36,958 bases of DNA from Pseudomonadota bacterium (GCA_029977665.1 JAPOKK010000007.1:1-36958), one strand, 5' to 3'. Shown: positions 10,518-20,083, numbered from the stretch's first letter. Numbers and translations: made by a program. Notes: generated by a model from the sequence alone, not told the origin.

Positions 10518-12467
10518 CTACTCGGGCAGGGCGAAGGCGACGACGTAGTCGCCCATCGGCGTGTCGTACCAGGCGTGCCCGCCGGAGGCGATGACAACGT
10601 ATTGCCGGCCGTTCACCTCGTAGGTCATCGGTGTCGTCTGGCTGCCGGCCGGCATGCGGTGTTTCCACAGCACCTCACCCGTTTCGACATCGAAGGCGCG
10701 GAAGCGCTGGTCCATGGTCGCGGCGATGAACACCAGGCCGCCCGCCGTGACGATAGGGCCGCCCGAGTTGGGCGTGCCGAGATTCCATTCGAACGGCAGC
10801 GGAATCGGCGTCTCGCGGTCGATCGAACCGAGCGGCACGTCCCACTTGATGGTCCCCGTGGCGAGGTCGACGGCGCTCAGACCGCCCCAGGGCGGTGGGT
10901 TGCAGGGCGCGCCGAGCGGTGAGAGCAGGTAGCCGACGGTCATCGCGTACGGTGTCCCGAGCTGTAGCGAGGGAATGGTCTCGCGCAGGATGGCGGCGCC
11001 GGCCTCGGCGCCGACGCTCGCGATCTCGCCGGCGGCTTCGCGCGGGTAGAGCCGGACCTGCGTTGCGATGCGCGTGGTGTTGACGATCAACAGGCCGCTG
11101 TCGCGGTGCCAGGCGGGGCCCGGCCAGTTGGCACCGCCGGTCCAGCTCGGCATGAGGATCGTGCCCTGCGTGCTGGGCGGCGTGTAAAGCCCTTCGTTGC
11201 GCAGTTCGGCGATGCGCTTCTTGCACATCATGCGGTCGATGAAGGTGAAGCCCCAGGCATCTTCCGGATCGAGCTTCTGCGCGACGAGCGGGGGCGGCGC
11301 GGTCGGGAACGGCTGTGTCGGCGACAGCCATTCGCCGTCGACGACGCCGCCCGGCACCGGGCGCTCTTCGATCGGGAACAGTGATTCGCCGGTCTCGCGA
11401 TTGAACACGAACACCCAGCCCTGCTTGGTGGTCTGCACCACGGCCGGGATGGTGCGGCCGTCCTTCTCGAGCTCGATCAGCGTGGGCTGCGACGGCAGGT
11501 CGTAATCCCACAGGTCGTGATGCACGAACTGGAAGTGCCACACGACCTCGCCGGTGGCGCCGCGCAAAGCAACGAGCGAGTTGGCATAGCGGTTCTCGCC
11601 GGGCCGGTTGCCGCCGTAGAAATCCGGTGCCGCGCTGCCGGTCGGCAGGAACACGAGGTCGCGCTCCTCGTCGACCGAGAGTATCGACCACACGTTGGCG
11701 TGGCCGGCGCGGCGCCAGCTCTCGTCGTGCCAGGTCTGCGCGGCCGGGTCGGCGGCGTCGCGCGGGATCGGGTCGAAGCGCCAGCGCAAGGCACCGGTGC
11801 GGGCGTCGTAGGCGCTGACCCGTCCGCTCTGGCCTTCGGCGCGCTGGTTGTCGGCGATCGACGTGCCGATGACGACGACGCCGTTGACGACCACCGGTGG
11901 CGAGTCGAGGTGAACTTCACCGGGGAACAGCAGCTCCTTGCTCGGCTCGACGAAGACCTCGCCGTTGTCGGCGAAACCGGCACAGCGTTCACCGGTCTCG
12001 CCGTCGATGGCGAACAGGCGCGAGTCGCTCGTGCCCATGAACAGGCGCGTACGGCAGGCCGTGCCCGGCGCGGCCTGCGGATCGGTCCACTGCGTGATGC
12101 CGCGGCACTTGTAGATCATCGCCTCGGGGTTGTCGAGCGAGACTTCGGCGTCGAAAGTCCATTGCTCGGCACCCGTCGCGGGGTCGAGCGCGACGATGCG
12201 GTTGAACGGCGTACACAGGACGAGCTTGTCGCCAACGATGATCGGCGTGCTCTCGAAGGAGCTGTCCTCGAAGCGCTCCGGGAAGCGCTGCGGTTCGCCG
12301 GTGCGGTAGGTCCAGGCCGGCTCCAGCCTGGCGACGTTGCCGCGATTGATCTGGTCGAGCTCTGAGTAGCGCTCGCCGCCGCGGTTGGCGCCGTAGGCGT
12401 GCCAGGTTTCCGCTGCCGCCTGGTGAATGCAGAGCGTGAGCAGGGCGCCGAGCAGACCACGCATCAT
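10518..12467 (-). CDS. periplasmic PQQ-dependent (quinoprotein) dehydrogenase
   Basis: A 649-aa eight-bladed propeller quinoprotein dehydrogenase with a cleavable signal peptide (MMRGLLGALLTLCIHQAAA, AxA cleavage before ETW), so it acts in the periplasm and passes electrons to the respiratory chain. The mature start AYGANRGGERYSELDQI and the C-terminal pattern MTYEVNGRQYVVIASGGH and WGGLSAVDLATGTIKWDVPLG are those of the glucose/quinate-type PQQ dehydrogenases. It lacks the five N-terminal helices of membrane-bound glucose dehydrogenase. The ATG at 12467 has GGAGG at 7-nt spacing; the track's start at 12521 would bury the signal peptide. No PQQ synthesis or cytochrome c gene is visible here. 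The sugar or alcohol substrate is unknown. Confidence 0.92.
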   Translation of the reverse strand: MMRGLLGALLTLCIHQAAAETWHAYGANRGGERYSELDQINRGNVARLEPAWTYRTGEPQRFPERFEDSSFESTPIIVGDKLVLCTPFNRIVALDPATGAEQWTFDAEVSLDNPEAMIYKCRGITQWTDPQAAPGTACRTRLFMGTSDSRLFAIDGETGERCAGFADNGEVFVEPSKELLFPGEVHLDSPPVVVNGVVVIGTSIADNQRAEGQSGRVSAYDARTGALRWRFDPIPRDAADPAAQTWHDESWRRAGHANVWSILSVDEERDLVFLPTGSAAPDFYGGNRPGENRYANSLVALRGATGEVVWHFQFVHHDLWDYDLPSQPTLIELEKDGRTIPAVVQTTKQGWVFVFNRETGESLFPIEERPVPGGVVDGEWLSPTQPFPTAPPPLVAQKLDPEDAWGFTFIDRMMCKKRIAELRNEGLYTPPSTQGTILMPSWTGGANWPGPAWHRDSGLLIVNTTRIATQVRLYPREAAGEIASVGAEAGAAILRETIPSLQLGTPYAMTVGYLLSPLGAPCNPPPWGGLSAVDLATGTIKWDVPLGSIDRETPIPLPFEWNLGTPNSGGPIVTAGGLVFIAATMDQRFRAFDVETGEVLWKHRMPAGSQTTPMTYEVNGRQYVVIASGGHAWYDTPMGDYVVAFALPE

Positions 12468-12590
12468 CGTACCGCCTCCCCTTGGTTGGTCCGCCGCAGT
12501 GTGCCCGATGCGCGGCACCATCGCGAGTCCCGGGCCGACGCTGGCACCGCCGCCCGATGGCAGCGGCGTCGCGCGGTCGTCGCGCCCGGC

Positions 12591-13748
12591 TCAGCCGAGC
12601 GCGTTCAACGCGCGCGTGAAGTTCTCGACCGTGCGCTCGATGTGGGTGAGCTTGTCGAGGCCGAACAGGCCGATACGGAACGTGCGGAACTCCGCCGGCT
12701 CGTCGACCTGCAGCGGCACACCGGCCGCGATCTGCAAACCCTGCTCGCGGAACTTCGAGCCGTTGTGGATGGCCTGGTCCTGCGTGTAGCACACGACCAC
12801 GCCCGGCGCCTCGAAGCCGGGCGCCGCAACGCTGCGATAGCCGGCGTCGGCGAGCACCGCGCGCACGCGCCGGCCGAGTTCGATCTGCTGCGCTTTGAGC
12901 GCGTCGAAGCCGACCTGCTGCATTTCGGCCATGGTGCGGCGGAACGTGACCAGCCCGTCGGTCGGCATGGTCGCGTGGTAGGCGTGGCCGCCGTTCTCGT
13001 AGGCCTGCATGATCTGCAACCACTTCTTGAGATCACACGCGAAGCTCGTACTGGTCGTCTCTTCGACCCGTGCGCGCGCGGCGTCGTTCATCATGACCAG
13101 GCCCGCGCAGGGCGAGGCGCTCCAGCCTTTCTGCGGCGCACTGATGAGGACATCGACACCGACGTCCTGCATGTCGACCCACAGCGTGCCCGAGGCGATG
13201 CAGTCGAGGACGAACAGGCCGCCGACCTCGTGCACGGCGGCGGCGACGGCGCGCAGGTAGTCGTCAGGCAGCAGCATGCCGGCCGAGGTCTCCACGTGCG
13301 GCGCGAACACTAGCGCCGGCTTCTCGGCGCGGATCGTCGCGACGACCTCCTCGATCGGCGCCGGCGCGAACGGCGCGTCTACGGCATCGCCGGTGCGGCG
13401 CGCCTTGAGCACGGTTTCCGCCGACGGAATCCCGCCCATCTCGAAGATCTGGCTCCAGCGGAAACTGAACCAGCCGTTGCGGATGACGAGCACCTTGCTG
13501 TTCTGGGCAAGCTGCCGCGCGACGGCTTCCATCGCGTAGGTGCCTCCGCCCGGTACGACCGCGACGGCCTGGGCGTTGTAGACGTGCTTCAGCGTGGCCG
13601 AGATGTCGCGCATGACTTCCTGGAAAGTCGCCGACATGTGGTTGAGCGAGCGATCGGTGAACACCACCGAGTATTCGAGCAGGCCGTCCGGATCGACGGT
13701 ATCAAGCAATGCGGCCACGGTTTCGGTTCTCTCCCTTGCAATGGTCAT
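12591..13748 (-). CDS. class V PLP-dependent aminotransferase (alanine-glyoxylate type)
   Basis: A fold-type I PLP enzyme of about 385 aa. Recognisable elements are the glycine-rich VVPGGGTYAMEAV (cofactor phosphate region), HVETSAGM, the PLP-binding Asp in LFVLDCIAS (about 182) and the Schiff-base lysine in SAPQKGW (about Lys207). These match the alanine-glyoxylate/serine-pyruvate branch of class V. The ATG at 13748 has no good ribosome site; a GTG at 13718 is preceded by AAGGGAG and is a realistic alternative start that would trim ten residues. The track's start at 13976 adds a low-complexity tail and overlaps the divergent LLM gene. Donor and acceptor are not known. Confidence 0.88.
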   Translation of the reverse strand: MTIARERTETVAALLDTVDPDGLLEYSVVFTDRSLNHMSATFQEVMRDISATLKHVYNAQAVAVVPGGGTYAMEAVARQLAQNSKVLVIRNGWFSFRWSQIFEMGGIPSAETVLKARRTGDAVDAPFAPAPIEEVVATIRAEKPALVFAPHVETSAGMLLPDDYLRAVAAAVHEVGGLFVLDCIASGTLWVDMQDVGVDVLISAPQKGWSASPCAGLVMMNDAARARVEETTSTSFACDLKKWLQIMQAYENGGHAYHATMPTDGLVTFRRTMAEMQQVGFDALKAQQIELGRRVRAVLADAGYRSVAAPGFEAPGVVVCYTQDQAIHNGSKFREQGLQIAAGVPLQVDEPAEFRTFRIGLFGLDKLTHIERTVENFTRALNALG

Positions 13749-13961
13749 GGACGAGGCAGGGCCAGATGATCGGGGACTGCCCGCCGAAGTACAAGTCGGC
13801 GGCGCCCGGGTGCGCGGTGCATTGCCCCGGAATCGGCCCCGAACGTCATCGCCGCCGGGGGGTGCGGGCTTGCTTACCGCACGGCCCTGGCATGAAATGA
13901 CGCTTTGGCCGGCGATTGCCGGCCGGTCACGAAACATCCGGACTGGGGAGGTCAAGCGGAA

Positions 13962-14846
13962 ATGGGAGCGAAACAATCAGAGGGGATGGGTGTCGGCGTA
14001 TTTCAGGTCATTGCCGACCACTTCACCGGCGACCCGGCGGTCATCGCCAGGCGCGCCGAGGAGCTCGGTTTCGACTCCTACTGGCTGCCCGAGCACGCGG
14101 CAATCCCGCAAGGCTCGGCGGACGAGTATCCGGGTAAGGTCGAGGGCGGTTCGGCACCCGATTATCTGTTCAAGATGCCTGATCCCTTGATCGCACTCTC
14201 GCGCGCCGCCGCGGTGACCAGCACCATCAACCTGGGTACCGGTGTCGCCCTAGTTCCGGAGCGGCACCCGGTGTTGGCCGCGAAAGAGATCGCGACGCTC
14301 GATCATTACTCGAAAGGGCGTTTCATCTACGGCATCGGCGCTGGTTGGAACGAAGCGGAATGCACCATGATGGGCGGTGACTTCGCGCATCGCTGGGGGC
14401 AGGTCAAGGAGTACATCCTGGCTATGAAACAGCTGTGGACGGGGGAGTACGTCGGTGCCGAGGGCAAGTACGCCAATTTCCCGCCGAGCGTGTGCCGGCC
14501 CACGCCCTGGCGCAAGCCGCATCCGCCGATCCTGCTCGGCAGCATCGGCTCGCCCAACGTTTATCGCCGCGTCGCACAATGGGGCGACGGCTGGCTGCCG
14601 TTCGTGCTCGATCCGCAGGAGATCGCCGACGGCCGCGCCGCGATTAACGAGGCCGCGCAGCGCGTCGGGCGCGATCCGGGCACGATCAACATCACCGCCT
14701 TCGCGCCCGACGGCATGTTCCGCAAGCGCAGCGACCTCAAGGCCCTGGCTGCCGCCGGCGCCGACAACGCGGTGTTGTGGCTGCAGGGCGATAGCGAGAG
14801 CGCATTGCTCGCCGAGCTCGAGGCGCTCGCCGGCGAGGCGTTCTGA
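13962..14846 (+). CDS. LLM-class (F420/FMN) flavin-dependent oxidoreductase
   Basis: A luciferase-like TIM-barrel flavin oxidoreductase of 294 aa. Features are the early strand VGVFQVIADH, the segment ARRAEELGFDSYWLPEHAAIP, TGVALVPERHPVLAAKEIATLD and RFIYGIGAGWNEAE, all typical of the LLM group often named 'TIGR03619 family F420-dependent' in annotation. F420 use is a family-name convention; FMN with an external reductase is equally possible in a proteobacterium. The ATG at 13962 follows GGGGAGG at about 10 nt; ATG 13986 is an alternative with poorer spacing. It is divergent from the aminotransferase, with 213 nt between them. Confidence 0.9.
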   Translation: MGAKQSEGMGVGVFQVIADHFTGDPAVIARRAEELGFDSYWLPEHAAIPQGSADEYPGKVEGGSAPDYLFKMPDPLIALSRAAAVTSTINLGTGVALVPERHPVLAAKEIATLDHYSKGRFIYGIGAGWNEAECTMMGGDFAHRWGQVKEYILAMKQLWTGEYVGAEGKYANFPPSVCRPTPWRKPHPPILLGSIGSPNVYRRVAQWGDGWLPFVLDPQEIADGRAAINEAAQRVGRDPGTINITAFAPDGMFRKRSDLKALAAAGADNAVLWLQGDSESALLAELEALAGEAF

Positions 14847-14979
14847 ACCTGGCGTGGCGGCCCGGCGGTGAGGTGCCGCCGGCGCCGTTGCGCGGCACGG
14901 CGATGCACCGGATGCGCCGGCGCCCGAATCGTGCATACTTCGACGCGGTGCATTCCTTCCGTCAAAAGCAACCGCCGCC

Positions 14980-16782
14980 GTGATTCCAGCCCGACGCCTG
15001 TTGGCAGCCGCCGTCTTCTGCGGCTTCTCAATGGTCCCGCCTGCGGGGGCCGCGGTCGAACCGTCGGTCACGAGCGAGGCGTCTACGGCGCCGGCGGAGA
15101 CGCCGTCGGCAGGCAGCGCGGAGGCCCCCGCAGCGCGAACCGAAGCAGCCGTCGCCGAGCCCTCATCGCAAGATCCGCTCGCGATGTCGCTCGACGCCAT
15201 CCGTGACCTGCTCGAGCAGCGCGCCGAGCGGCGCGCCGATCTCAAGATCCTGCGCAAGGAACTCGCCAAGCCGCGCGAGGACACCGACACCGCGCAGCTC
15301 AGCGCCAGCATCAACGAGATCGAGGCCAGTATCGACGACGTCAACCGCCAGATCAGCGCGCTGGCCACCGGCGTCAGCGAAGTCGAGTTCGATCTCGACA
15401 GCAATCTCAAGATCGATCTCAAGGCCGAGGCTGAACAGCTCCTGCAGCCGTTCGTCATCATGCTGCGCTCGCTCACCGAGCAGGCGCGCCAGATCGAGAG
15501 CCTGCGCCGCGAGCTGAGTGTCGCACGCAATCATCGCGGTGTCGCCGAACGTGCGCTGCAGCAGCTCGACCCGCTGATCGCGGCGGCCGGGGACGACAAG
15601 ACGCGAGCGGAGCTGACGCGCCTGCGCAAGCAATGGCAGCAACGGCTCGAGGCGGTCGATGATCTCATCGCCGCGAGCCAGAGCCAGCTCGACGCACGCC
15701 AGGCGAACCGTTCCTCGAGCGTCGATGCGGCCAACGAGTTTGCACGCTCCTTCCTGCGCGAACGCGGCCGCAACCTGCTCTACGGCGGTACGGTGTTCTT
15801 CGTGTCGCTGCTCGGGCTGCGTTTCGTCAGCCGTCATCTCGGCACGTATCGCGCGCGCCGTGGCGCGCGCAAGAACCTCGCCACCCGCATCGTCACCCTG
15901 GTCTACGCCGTCGGCAGTTTCGTCATCGCCCTGCTTGCCATGTTGATCACCTTCAACGTGCTCAACGACTGGCTGCTCGTCGGCGTGACCGTGGTGTTCA
16001 TCGTGGCGCTGGCGTGGATCGGCGTGCGCATGCTGCCGAGCCTGATCGAGCAGGCGACGTTGTACCTCAATCTCGGCGCGGTGCAGGAAGGTGAACGTAT
16101 CTTCTTCAACGGTATACCGTGGCGGGTGAGCAAGCTCGGTTTTTACTGCGACCTGGCCAACCCGGCGCTCGAGGGCGGCGAGTTCTCGATGCCGATCCGC
16201 GAGCTGATCGGCCTGCATTCGCGCCCGGTGACGCCGAACGAACCCTGGTTCCCCACGCGCAAGGGCGATTTCGTGCGCCTCGAAGCCGGCCTCGCCGAGG
16301 TGCTGGTACAGACCCCGGGACTGGTCGAAGTGCGCATCGAGGGCGGTATTCGCCAGACCTTCACGGCTGCCGCCTTCTACGAAATGGCGCCGCAGAACCT
16401 GTCGCACGGTTCACGCGCCGAAGTGGTGTTCGGGATCTCCTACAAGCACCAGGCCATTGCGACGAAGGAAGTGCGTGAGAAGCTGCGTGCCTTCGTGCGC
16501 AAGGGCCTAGAGGAGGTCCTGCGCCCGGAACAGATCCGGCGTGTGGACGTGGAACTCATGCGCGCCGGCGAATCGTCGATCGACTACGGGGTCGAAGTCG
16601 ACCTGTCGCCGGATGCCGCGGTCCACTACGACACCGCGGAGTGGCTGCTGACGCGCCTGTGCGTCGACGCCTGCAATCACTTCGGCTGGGAGATTCCCTT
16701 CCCGCAACTCGTGGTCCATCGCGCGCCTGACGACGACCCCGTGCCGCCCGGTGCGCCGGGCGCCGTCGGCAGCACGGTCTGA
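14980..16782 (+). CDS. MscS-family mechanosensitive channel-like protein with N-terminal coiled coil
   Basis: A 600-aa membrane protein. A signal peptide (MIPARRLLAAAVFCGFSMVPPAGA) is followed by an Ala/Pro/Glu-rich stretch and a long charged coiled coil in the periplasm (about 60-255), as in the large MscK/MscM-like channels. Then come two or three hydrophobic segments (LLYGGTVFFVSLLGLRFV, IVTLVYAVGSFVIALLAMLI, WLLVGVTVVFIVALAWIG) and a MscS-like beta domain beginning near VQEGERIFFNGIPWRV with a C-terminal alpha/beta domain. It lacks the clear Gly/Ala-rich pore helix of MscS, so conduction is uncertain. The start is a GTG at 14980, chosen because it gives the signal peptide; no strong ribosome site is seen. 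Single gene. Confidence 0.8.
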   Translation: MIPARRLLAAAVFCGFSMVPPAGAAVEPSVTSEASTAPAETPSAGSAEAPAARTEAAVAEPSSQDPLAMSLDAIRDLLEQRAERRADLKILRKELAKPREDTDTAQLSASINEIEASIDDVNRQISALATGVSEVEFDLDSNLKIDLKAEAEQLLQPFVIMLRSLTEQARQIESLRRELSVARNHRGVAERALQQLDPLIAAAGDDKTRAELTRLRKQWQQRLEAVDDLIAASQSQLDARQANRSSSVDAANEFARSFLRERGRNLLYGGTVFFVSLLGLRFVSRHLGTYRARRGARKNLATRIVTLVYAVGSFVIALLAMLITFNVLNDWLLVGVTVVFIVALAWIGVRMLPSLIEQATLYLNLGAVQEGERIFFNGIPWRVSKLGFYCDLANPALEGGEFSMPIRELIGLHSRPVTPNEPWFPTRKGDFVRLEAGLAEVLVQTPGLVEVRIEGGIRQTFTAAAFYEMAPQNLSHGSRAEVVFGISYKHQAIATKEVREKLRAFVRKGLEEVLRPEQIRRVDVELMRAGESSIDYGVEVDLSPDAAVHYDTAEWLLTRLCVDACNHFGWEIPFPQLVVHRAPDDDPVPPGAPGAVGSTV

Positions 16783-16793
16783 TCCGCACGGGA

Positions 16794-16811
16794 GCGCCGC
16801 CACGGCGGCGC
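16794..16811 (+). terminator. GC hairpin after the MscS-like gene
   Basis: A perfect 8-bp inverted repeat, GCGCCGCC / GGCGGCGC with a 2-nt spacer (in practice a 6-bp stem with a larger loop), lies 11 nt after the stop at 16782. There is no T-run behind it, so it may be a barrier or part of a factor-dependent stop and not a classic intrinsic terminator. Confidence 0.35.
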
Positions 16812-16912
16812 GATGCCCGGGTCGAGGGCCATCGCGACGACTCGGCCGGCCGCGGCGCTGTCCCGCCCGTGCGGCTGTGCTACGGTGGCGCGCCCCCAAC
16901 CAGGACCGCAGG

Positions 16913-18958
16913 ATGAACCGACTAGGCGACCAGATCAGCCCCTTTCTCCTCAGCCACGCAGGAGATCCCGTCGAGTGGCAGCCGTGGGACGAGGAGGCGC
17001 TGGCACTGGCACGGCGCGAGGACAAGCCGATCCTGCTGTCCATCGGCTACTCGGCCAACCACCTGTGCCACGTGATGGGGCGCGAGTCGTTCAACAGCTC
17101 GCAGGTCGCCGCGATCATGAACCAGCAGTTCGTCAACGTGCTCGTCGACCGCGAGGAGCGTCCGGATATCGATCGCTTCTACCAGGTCACCCACGGCCTG
17201 CTCAACCGTAAGCCGGGCGGCTGGCCGCTGACGATGTTCCTCGATCCCGAGGATGGCCTGCCGTTTTTCGGCGGGACGTATTTCCCACCGCAGCCGCGTG
17301 CCCAGGCGCCGGGCTTTCGCGAAGTGCTGAAGAGCATTTCGAAGATGTACGGCGAGAAGAATCGGCGCATGGCCGAGTTTAAGGAGAAGTTCAGCGCCGC
17401 GCTCGGCGAGATCCTCGGCGGTCACGCGCCCGCCGCGCCCGATGCTTCGATGGTCGAGCGCGCCTGTGGCCAGATCGATGCGAGCTTCGATGCCGCCAAC
17501 GGTGGCTTCAGCGCCGCGCCCAAGTATCCGCACCCGGCAGGGCTCGCGCTGCTGCGGGACGCGGCGATTTGTGCCGCGACGCCGGCGCAGACCGAGCGCG
17601 CGCATTACATGCTGGATTTCACGCTGGCCGCGATGTCACGCGGCGGGCTGTTCGATCACCTCGGCGGCGGCTTCCATCGGGCTGCCACGGACGCCACTTG
17701 GACCGTCCCGCACTTCGAGAAGATGCTCTACGACAACGGCGCGTTGCTCGCGCTCTACGCGGAGCGGGCCGCCGACACCGGTTCGCCCTGGTTGACCGAG
17801 ACCGCACGGCGCACGGCTGACTGGTTGACGGCCGACCTGCAACTCGAGAGCGGCGCGTTCGCCGCCAGTCTCGACGCCGACAGCGATGGCGGGGAGGGCG
17901 AGTTCTACCTCTGGCGCGACGATGAGCTGGGTGCCGTACTCGGCGACGACCGGGCTGCTTTCGCCGACTGCTTCGAGATCGAAGGCAAGCCCAACCACGC
18001 CGGCCGCTGGCTGCTGCGCCGGCGCGCCCCCCTCGCCGACGCCGCGCCGGACGAAGAAGCGACCCCGCAGGCGGTGGCCCGGGTGTGTGAGCGCCTCGCG
18101 CAGGTGCGCAGCGAGCGCCCGGCGCCGCAGCGTGACGACAAGGTGATCACGGCCTGGAACGCCCTCGCCATCCAGGGGCTGGCGACGGCCGGCCGCCTGC
18201 TCGGATACGAAGAGCCGCTAGCCGCCGCGCAGCGTGCCGCCGACTTCCTGCGGGCACATCACTGGCGCGACGGCGAGCTGTGCGCGATCAGCCACGACGG
18301 TGTCACGGGCCTCGGCGGTTTCCTCGACGACTACGCGTTCCTCCTCGATGCCCAGCTCGCCCTGCTCGCGGCGCGTTGGCGCGACACCGACCTCGCGTTC
18401 GCCACGACGCTGGCTGATGCGCTGATCGCACGATTCGAGGATAGTGAGCGCGGCGGTTTCTATTTCAGTACCGCGGCCCACGACACGCCGGTCATGCGCA
18501 TCAAGCCCTACGCCGACGACAACCTGCCGAGCGGCAACGCCGTCGCCGTGCGTGCGCTGCTCGAACTCGGCCAATTGCTCGACGAGCCGCGCTACGTCGA
18601 TACGGCCGAGCGCGCGTTACGCGCCGGTATGACGGAGGCCGGGCGCTGGCCGTCGGCCCACGCGACGCTGATGCGTGCCCTGCTCGACATCGAGCAGCCG
18701 CCGACCCGGGTCATCGTGTACGGAACGCCGGCCGCGGCTGCGCCGTGGTTGGCGCTGGCACGCGAGGCCGTCGGTGCACGCGGACACGTCTACGCGGTAC
18801 CGCCGGGTGCCACGCTGCCGGGCAGGCTGGCGGGGCAGGAGGACACGGCCGGTGATGCCGGCGTCATCGCCTGGGTCGCGCGCGCTACGGCCCAGGACGA
18901 TGCGCTCACCAGCCGCGAGGGGTTCGAGGCTGCGCTCGCGGCGGCGAGCGCGGACTGA
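16913..18958 (+). CDS. YyaL/SSP411 (DUF255) thioredoxin-domain protein with altered active site
   Basis: A 681-aa protein of the YyaL / spermatogenesis-associated protein 20 family: an N-terminal thioredoxin-like domain (about 1-160) and a C-terminal (alpha/alpha)6-barrel resembling N-acylglucosamine 2-epimerases. Family marks are DPVEWQPWDEEAL, KPILLSIGYS, the CHVM..ESF region, RPDIDRFYQ, GGWPLTMFLDPE and FGGTYFPP, then TVPHFEKMLYDNG and YADDNLPSGNAV. The usual GYSTCHWCHVM is here GYSANHLCHVM: the first Cys of CxxC is Asn49 and only Cys52 remains, so dithiol chemistry should be lost. The ATG at 16913 has an AGGA site 8 nt upstream; the track's start at 16751 overlaps the MscS gene. Physiological role unknown for the family. 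Confidence 0.9.
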   Translation: MNRLGDQISPFLLSHAGDPVEWQPWDEEALALARREDKPILLSIGYSANHLCHVMGRESFNSSQVAAIMNQQFVNVLVDREERPDIDRFYQVTHGLLNRKPGGWPLTMFLDPEDGLPFFGGTYFPPQPRAQAPGFREVLKSISKMYGEKNRRMAEFKEKFSAALGEILGGHAPAAPDASMVERACGQIDASFDAANGGFSAAPKYPHPAGLALLRDAAICAATPAQTERAHYMLDFTLAAMSRGGLFDHLGGGFHRAATDATWTVPHFEKMLYDNGALLALYAERAADTGSPWLTETARRTADWLTADLQLESGAFAASLDADSDGGEGEFYLWRDDELGAVLGDDRAAFADCFEIEGKPNHAGRWLLRRRAPLADAAPDEEATPQAVARVCERLAQVRSERPAPQRDDKVITAWNALAIQGLATAGRLLGYEEPLAAAQRAADFLRAHHWRDGELCAISHDGVTGLGGFLDDYAFLLDAQLALLAARWRDTDLAFATTLADALIARFEDSERGGFYFSTAAHDTPVMRIKPYADDNLPSGNAVAVRALLELGQLLDEPRYVDTAERALRAGMTEAGRWPSAHATLMRALLDIEQPPTRVIVYGTPAAAAPWLALAREAVGARGHVYAVPPGATLPGRLAGQEDTAGDAGVIAWVARATAQDDALTSREGFEAALAAASAD

Positions 18959-18973
18959 GCCGGGGCACCTTCG

Positions 18974-19384
18974 TCATTTCGCCGCCAGGTGCGTGGTGGT
19001 CACGTCGAGCAGCAAGCGGTCGTCCGGCCCGCACACGGTCGTGCGCACGATGGACAGCGTGCGGCCGCGCTTGACGAAGCGCGCCGTCGCCGTGAGCGTA
19101 CCGGCGCTCAGGTTGCCGACGAGGTTCGCCGTCAGGTTGATGGCGAGCGGAAAGCCCGTCATGCCGGGCGTCGGCGTGCGCCCGTCGAGCACGAGGTGGG
19201 TTGCGGTGACGTCGGCGAACCAGATGAGCGCCCCCGCGTGCACGGTGCCGAACGGGTTGCGCATGCCGTCGGTTACGGTCATGCGCGCGCTGATGGCGCC
19301 GTCCCGCGGGGCGCCGACATCGAAGGCGATGTCACCGCGGTAGGGGTGCGAGGTCGATGCGTCGGTCGTGTCGTGGTCGGTCAC
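18974..19384 (-). CDS. PaaI-type hotdog-fold thioesterase
   Basis: A 136-aa single hotdog domain. The segment MRNPFGTVHAGALIWFADVTATHL matches the PaaI/YbgC-like 'N-G-x-x-H-G-G' helix region, with NPFGTVHAGA carrying the conserved His, and LTATARFVKRGRTLSIVRTTV the later strands. These enzymes hydrolyse acyl-CoA or aryl-CoA thioesters, often as CoA-recycling partners of aromatic-acid pathways. The GTG at 19384 has a GGAG at about 10 nt; the track's start at 19420 is a TTG. It is convergent with the YyaL gene (15 nt) and divergent from the SUI1 gene. Confidence 0.85.
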   Translation of the reverse strand: MTDHDTTDASTSHPYRGDIAFDVGAPRDGAISARMTVTDGMRNPFGTVHAGALIWFADVTATHLVLDGRTPTPGMTGFPLAINLTANLVGNLSAGTLTATARFVKRGRTLSIVRTTVCGPDDRLLLDVTTTHLAAK

Positions 19385-19585
19385 GCGGGATGGTCTCCGT
19401 CTCGAGTTCTCGCGGGACAATCCCGCCGGCGAACTTTAGCAGAACGGCCCGGCAGGGCCGTGCGCCGGGCGCGAAGGCGGCCATGGCCTGCGGCCCGTGT
19501 CGTGCGTTGCGAGCACCGGGGCGGCCGGACATGGTGAAATAGCCCGACCCTCTACAACGACGCAGCGGCCGCGCCGCAGCAGCCC

Positions 19586-19969
19586 ATGAAAAAGAAGCCG
19601 CCCCCCGCCCCGCCCGAGACGCCGTCGTCGAGTCCCTTCGCCGTCCTCGCCGGGCTCGACGTACCGCAAGCCCCGCCTGCCGAGTCGCCCGCGGAGCGTG
19701 TCGCGCCGGGGCCTGCGCGCACGCCGCGCCAGCGGCTCGACGTGCGGCGCATGACGGCCCACCGCGGCGGCAAGACAGTCACCGAGATCTCGGGCTTCGA
19801 CGGCGTGCCGGCGGCGGAGATCCAACAGCTCGCCAAGCGCTTGCAGAAAGCCTGCGGTGCAGGCGGCACGGTCAAGCAGGGGCGCATCGAGATCCAGGGT
19901 GACCAGCGTCAGACCGTCGTGCGCCTGCTCGAAGAGGCGGGCTTCCGGCCGGTACTGGCCGGCGGCTGA
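19586..19969 (+). CDS. SUI1/eIF1-like translation factor family protein (YciH-like)
   Basis: A 127-aa protein with a Pro/Ala-rich, probably disordered first half (about 1-50) and a C-terminal SUI1 domain: the basic RRMTAHRGGKTVTEISGFDG, then QQLAKRLQKACGAGGTVKQG and IEIQGDQRQTVVRLLEEAGF. The latter two are the classic SUI1 signature seen in E. coli YciH and archaeal/eukaryal (e)IF1, which monitor initiation-codon fidelity at the ribosomal P site. Bacterial members are non-essential and thought to affect start selection under stress. The ribosome site is weak. It is a single gene. The family call is secure. Confidence 0.92.
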   Translation: MKKKPPPAPPETPSSSPFAVLAGLDVPQAPPAESPAERVAPGPARTPRQRLDVRRMTAHRGGKTVTEISGFDGVPAAEIQQLAKRLQKACGAGGTVKQGRIEIQGDQRQTVVRLLEEAGFRPVLAGG

Positions 19970-20083
19970 AGCTCGCGCACGGCGAAGCCGTCACCGCAGC
20001 CAACGCCAGGCACCGCCCAGCGCGCCGCGTCGGCCGCCGCGTGCCGGCGCGAACGCGATCGCTCGCCAGCGGGCCGATCCGCG

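Noticed and set aside
14250-15530. 426-aa minus-strand ORF over the LLM and MscS-like genes
   Set aside because: It overlaps two well-supported plus-strand genes and has low-complexity Ser/Arg/Ala composition without any family motif.
15163-16407. 414-aa minus-strand ORF over the MscS-like gene
   Set aside because: It is the complementary shadow of the coiled coil and membrane part; no domain, no ribosome site.
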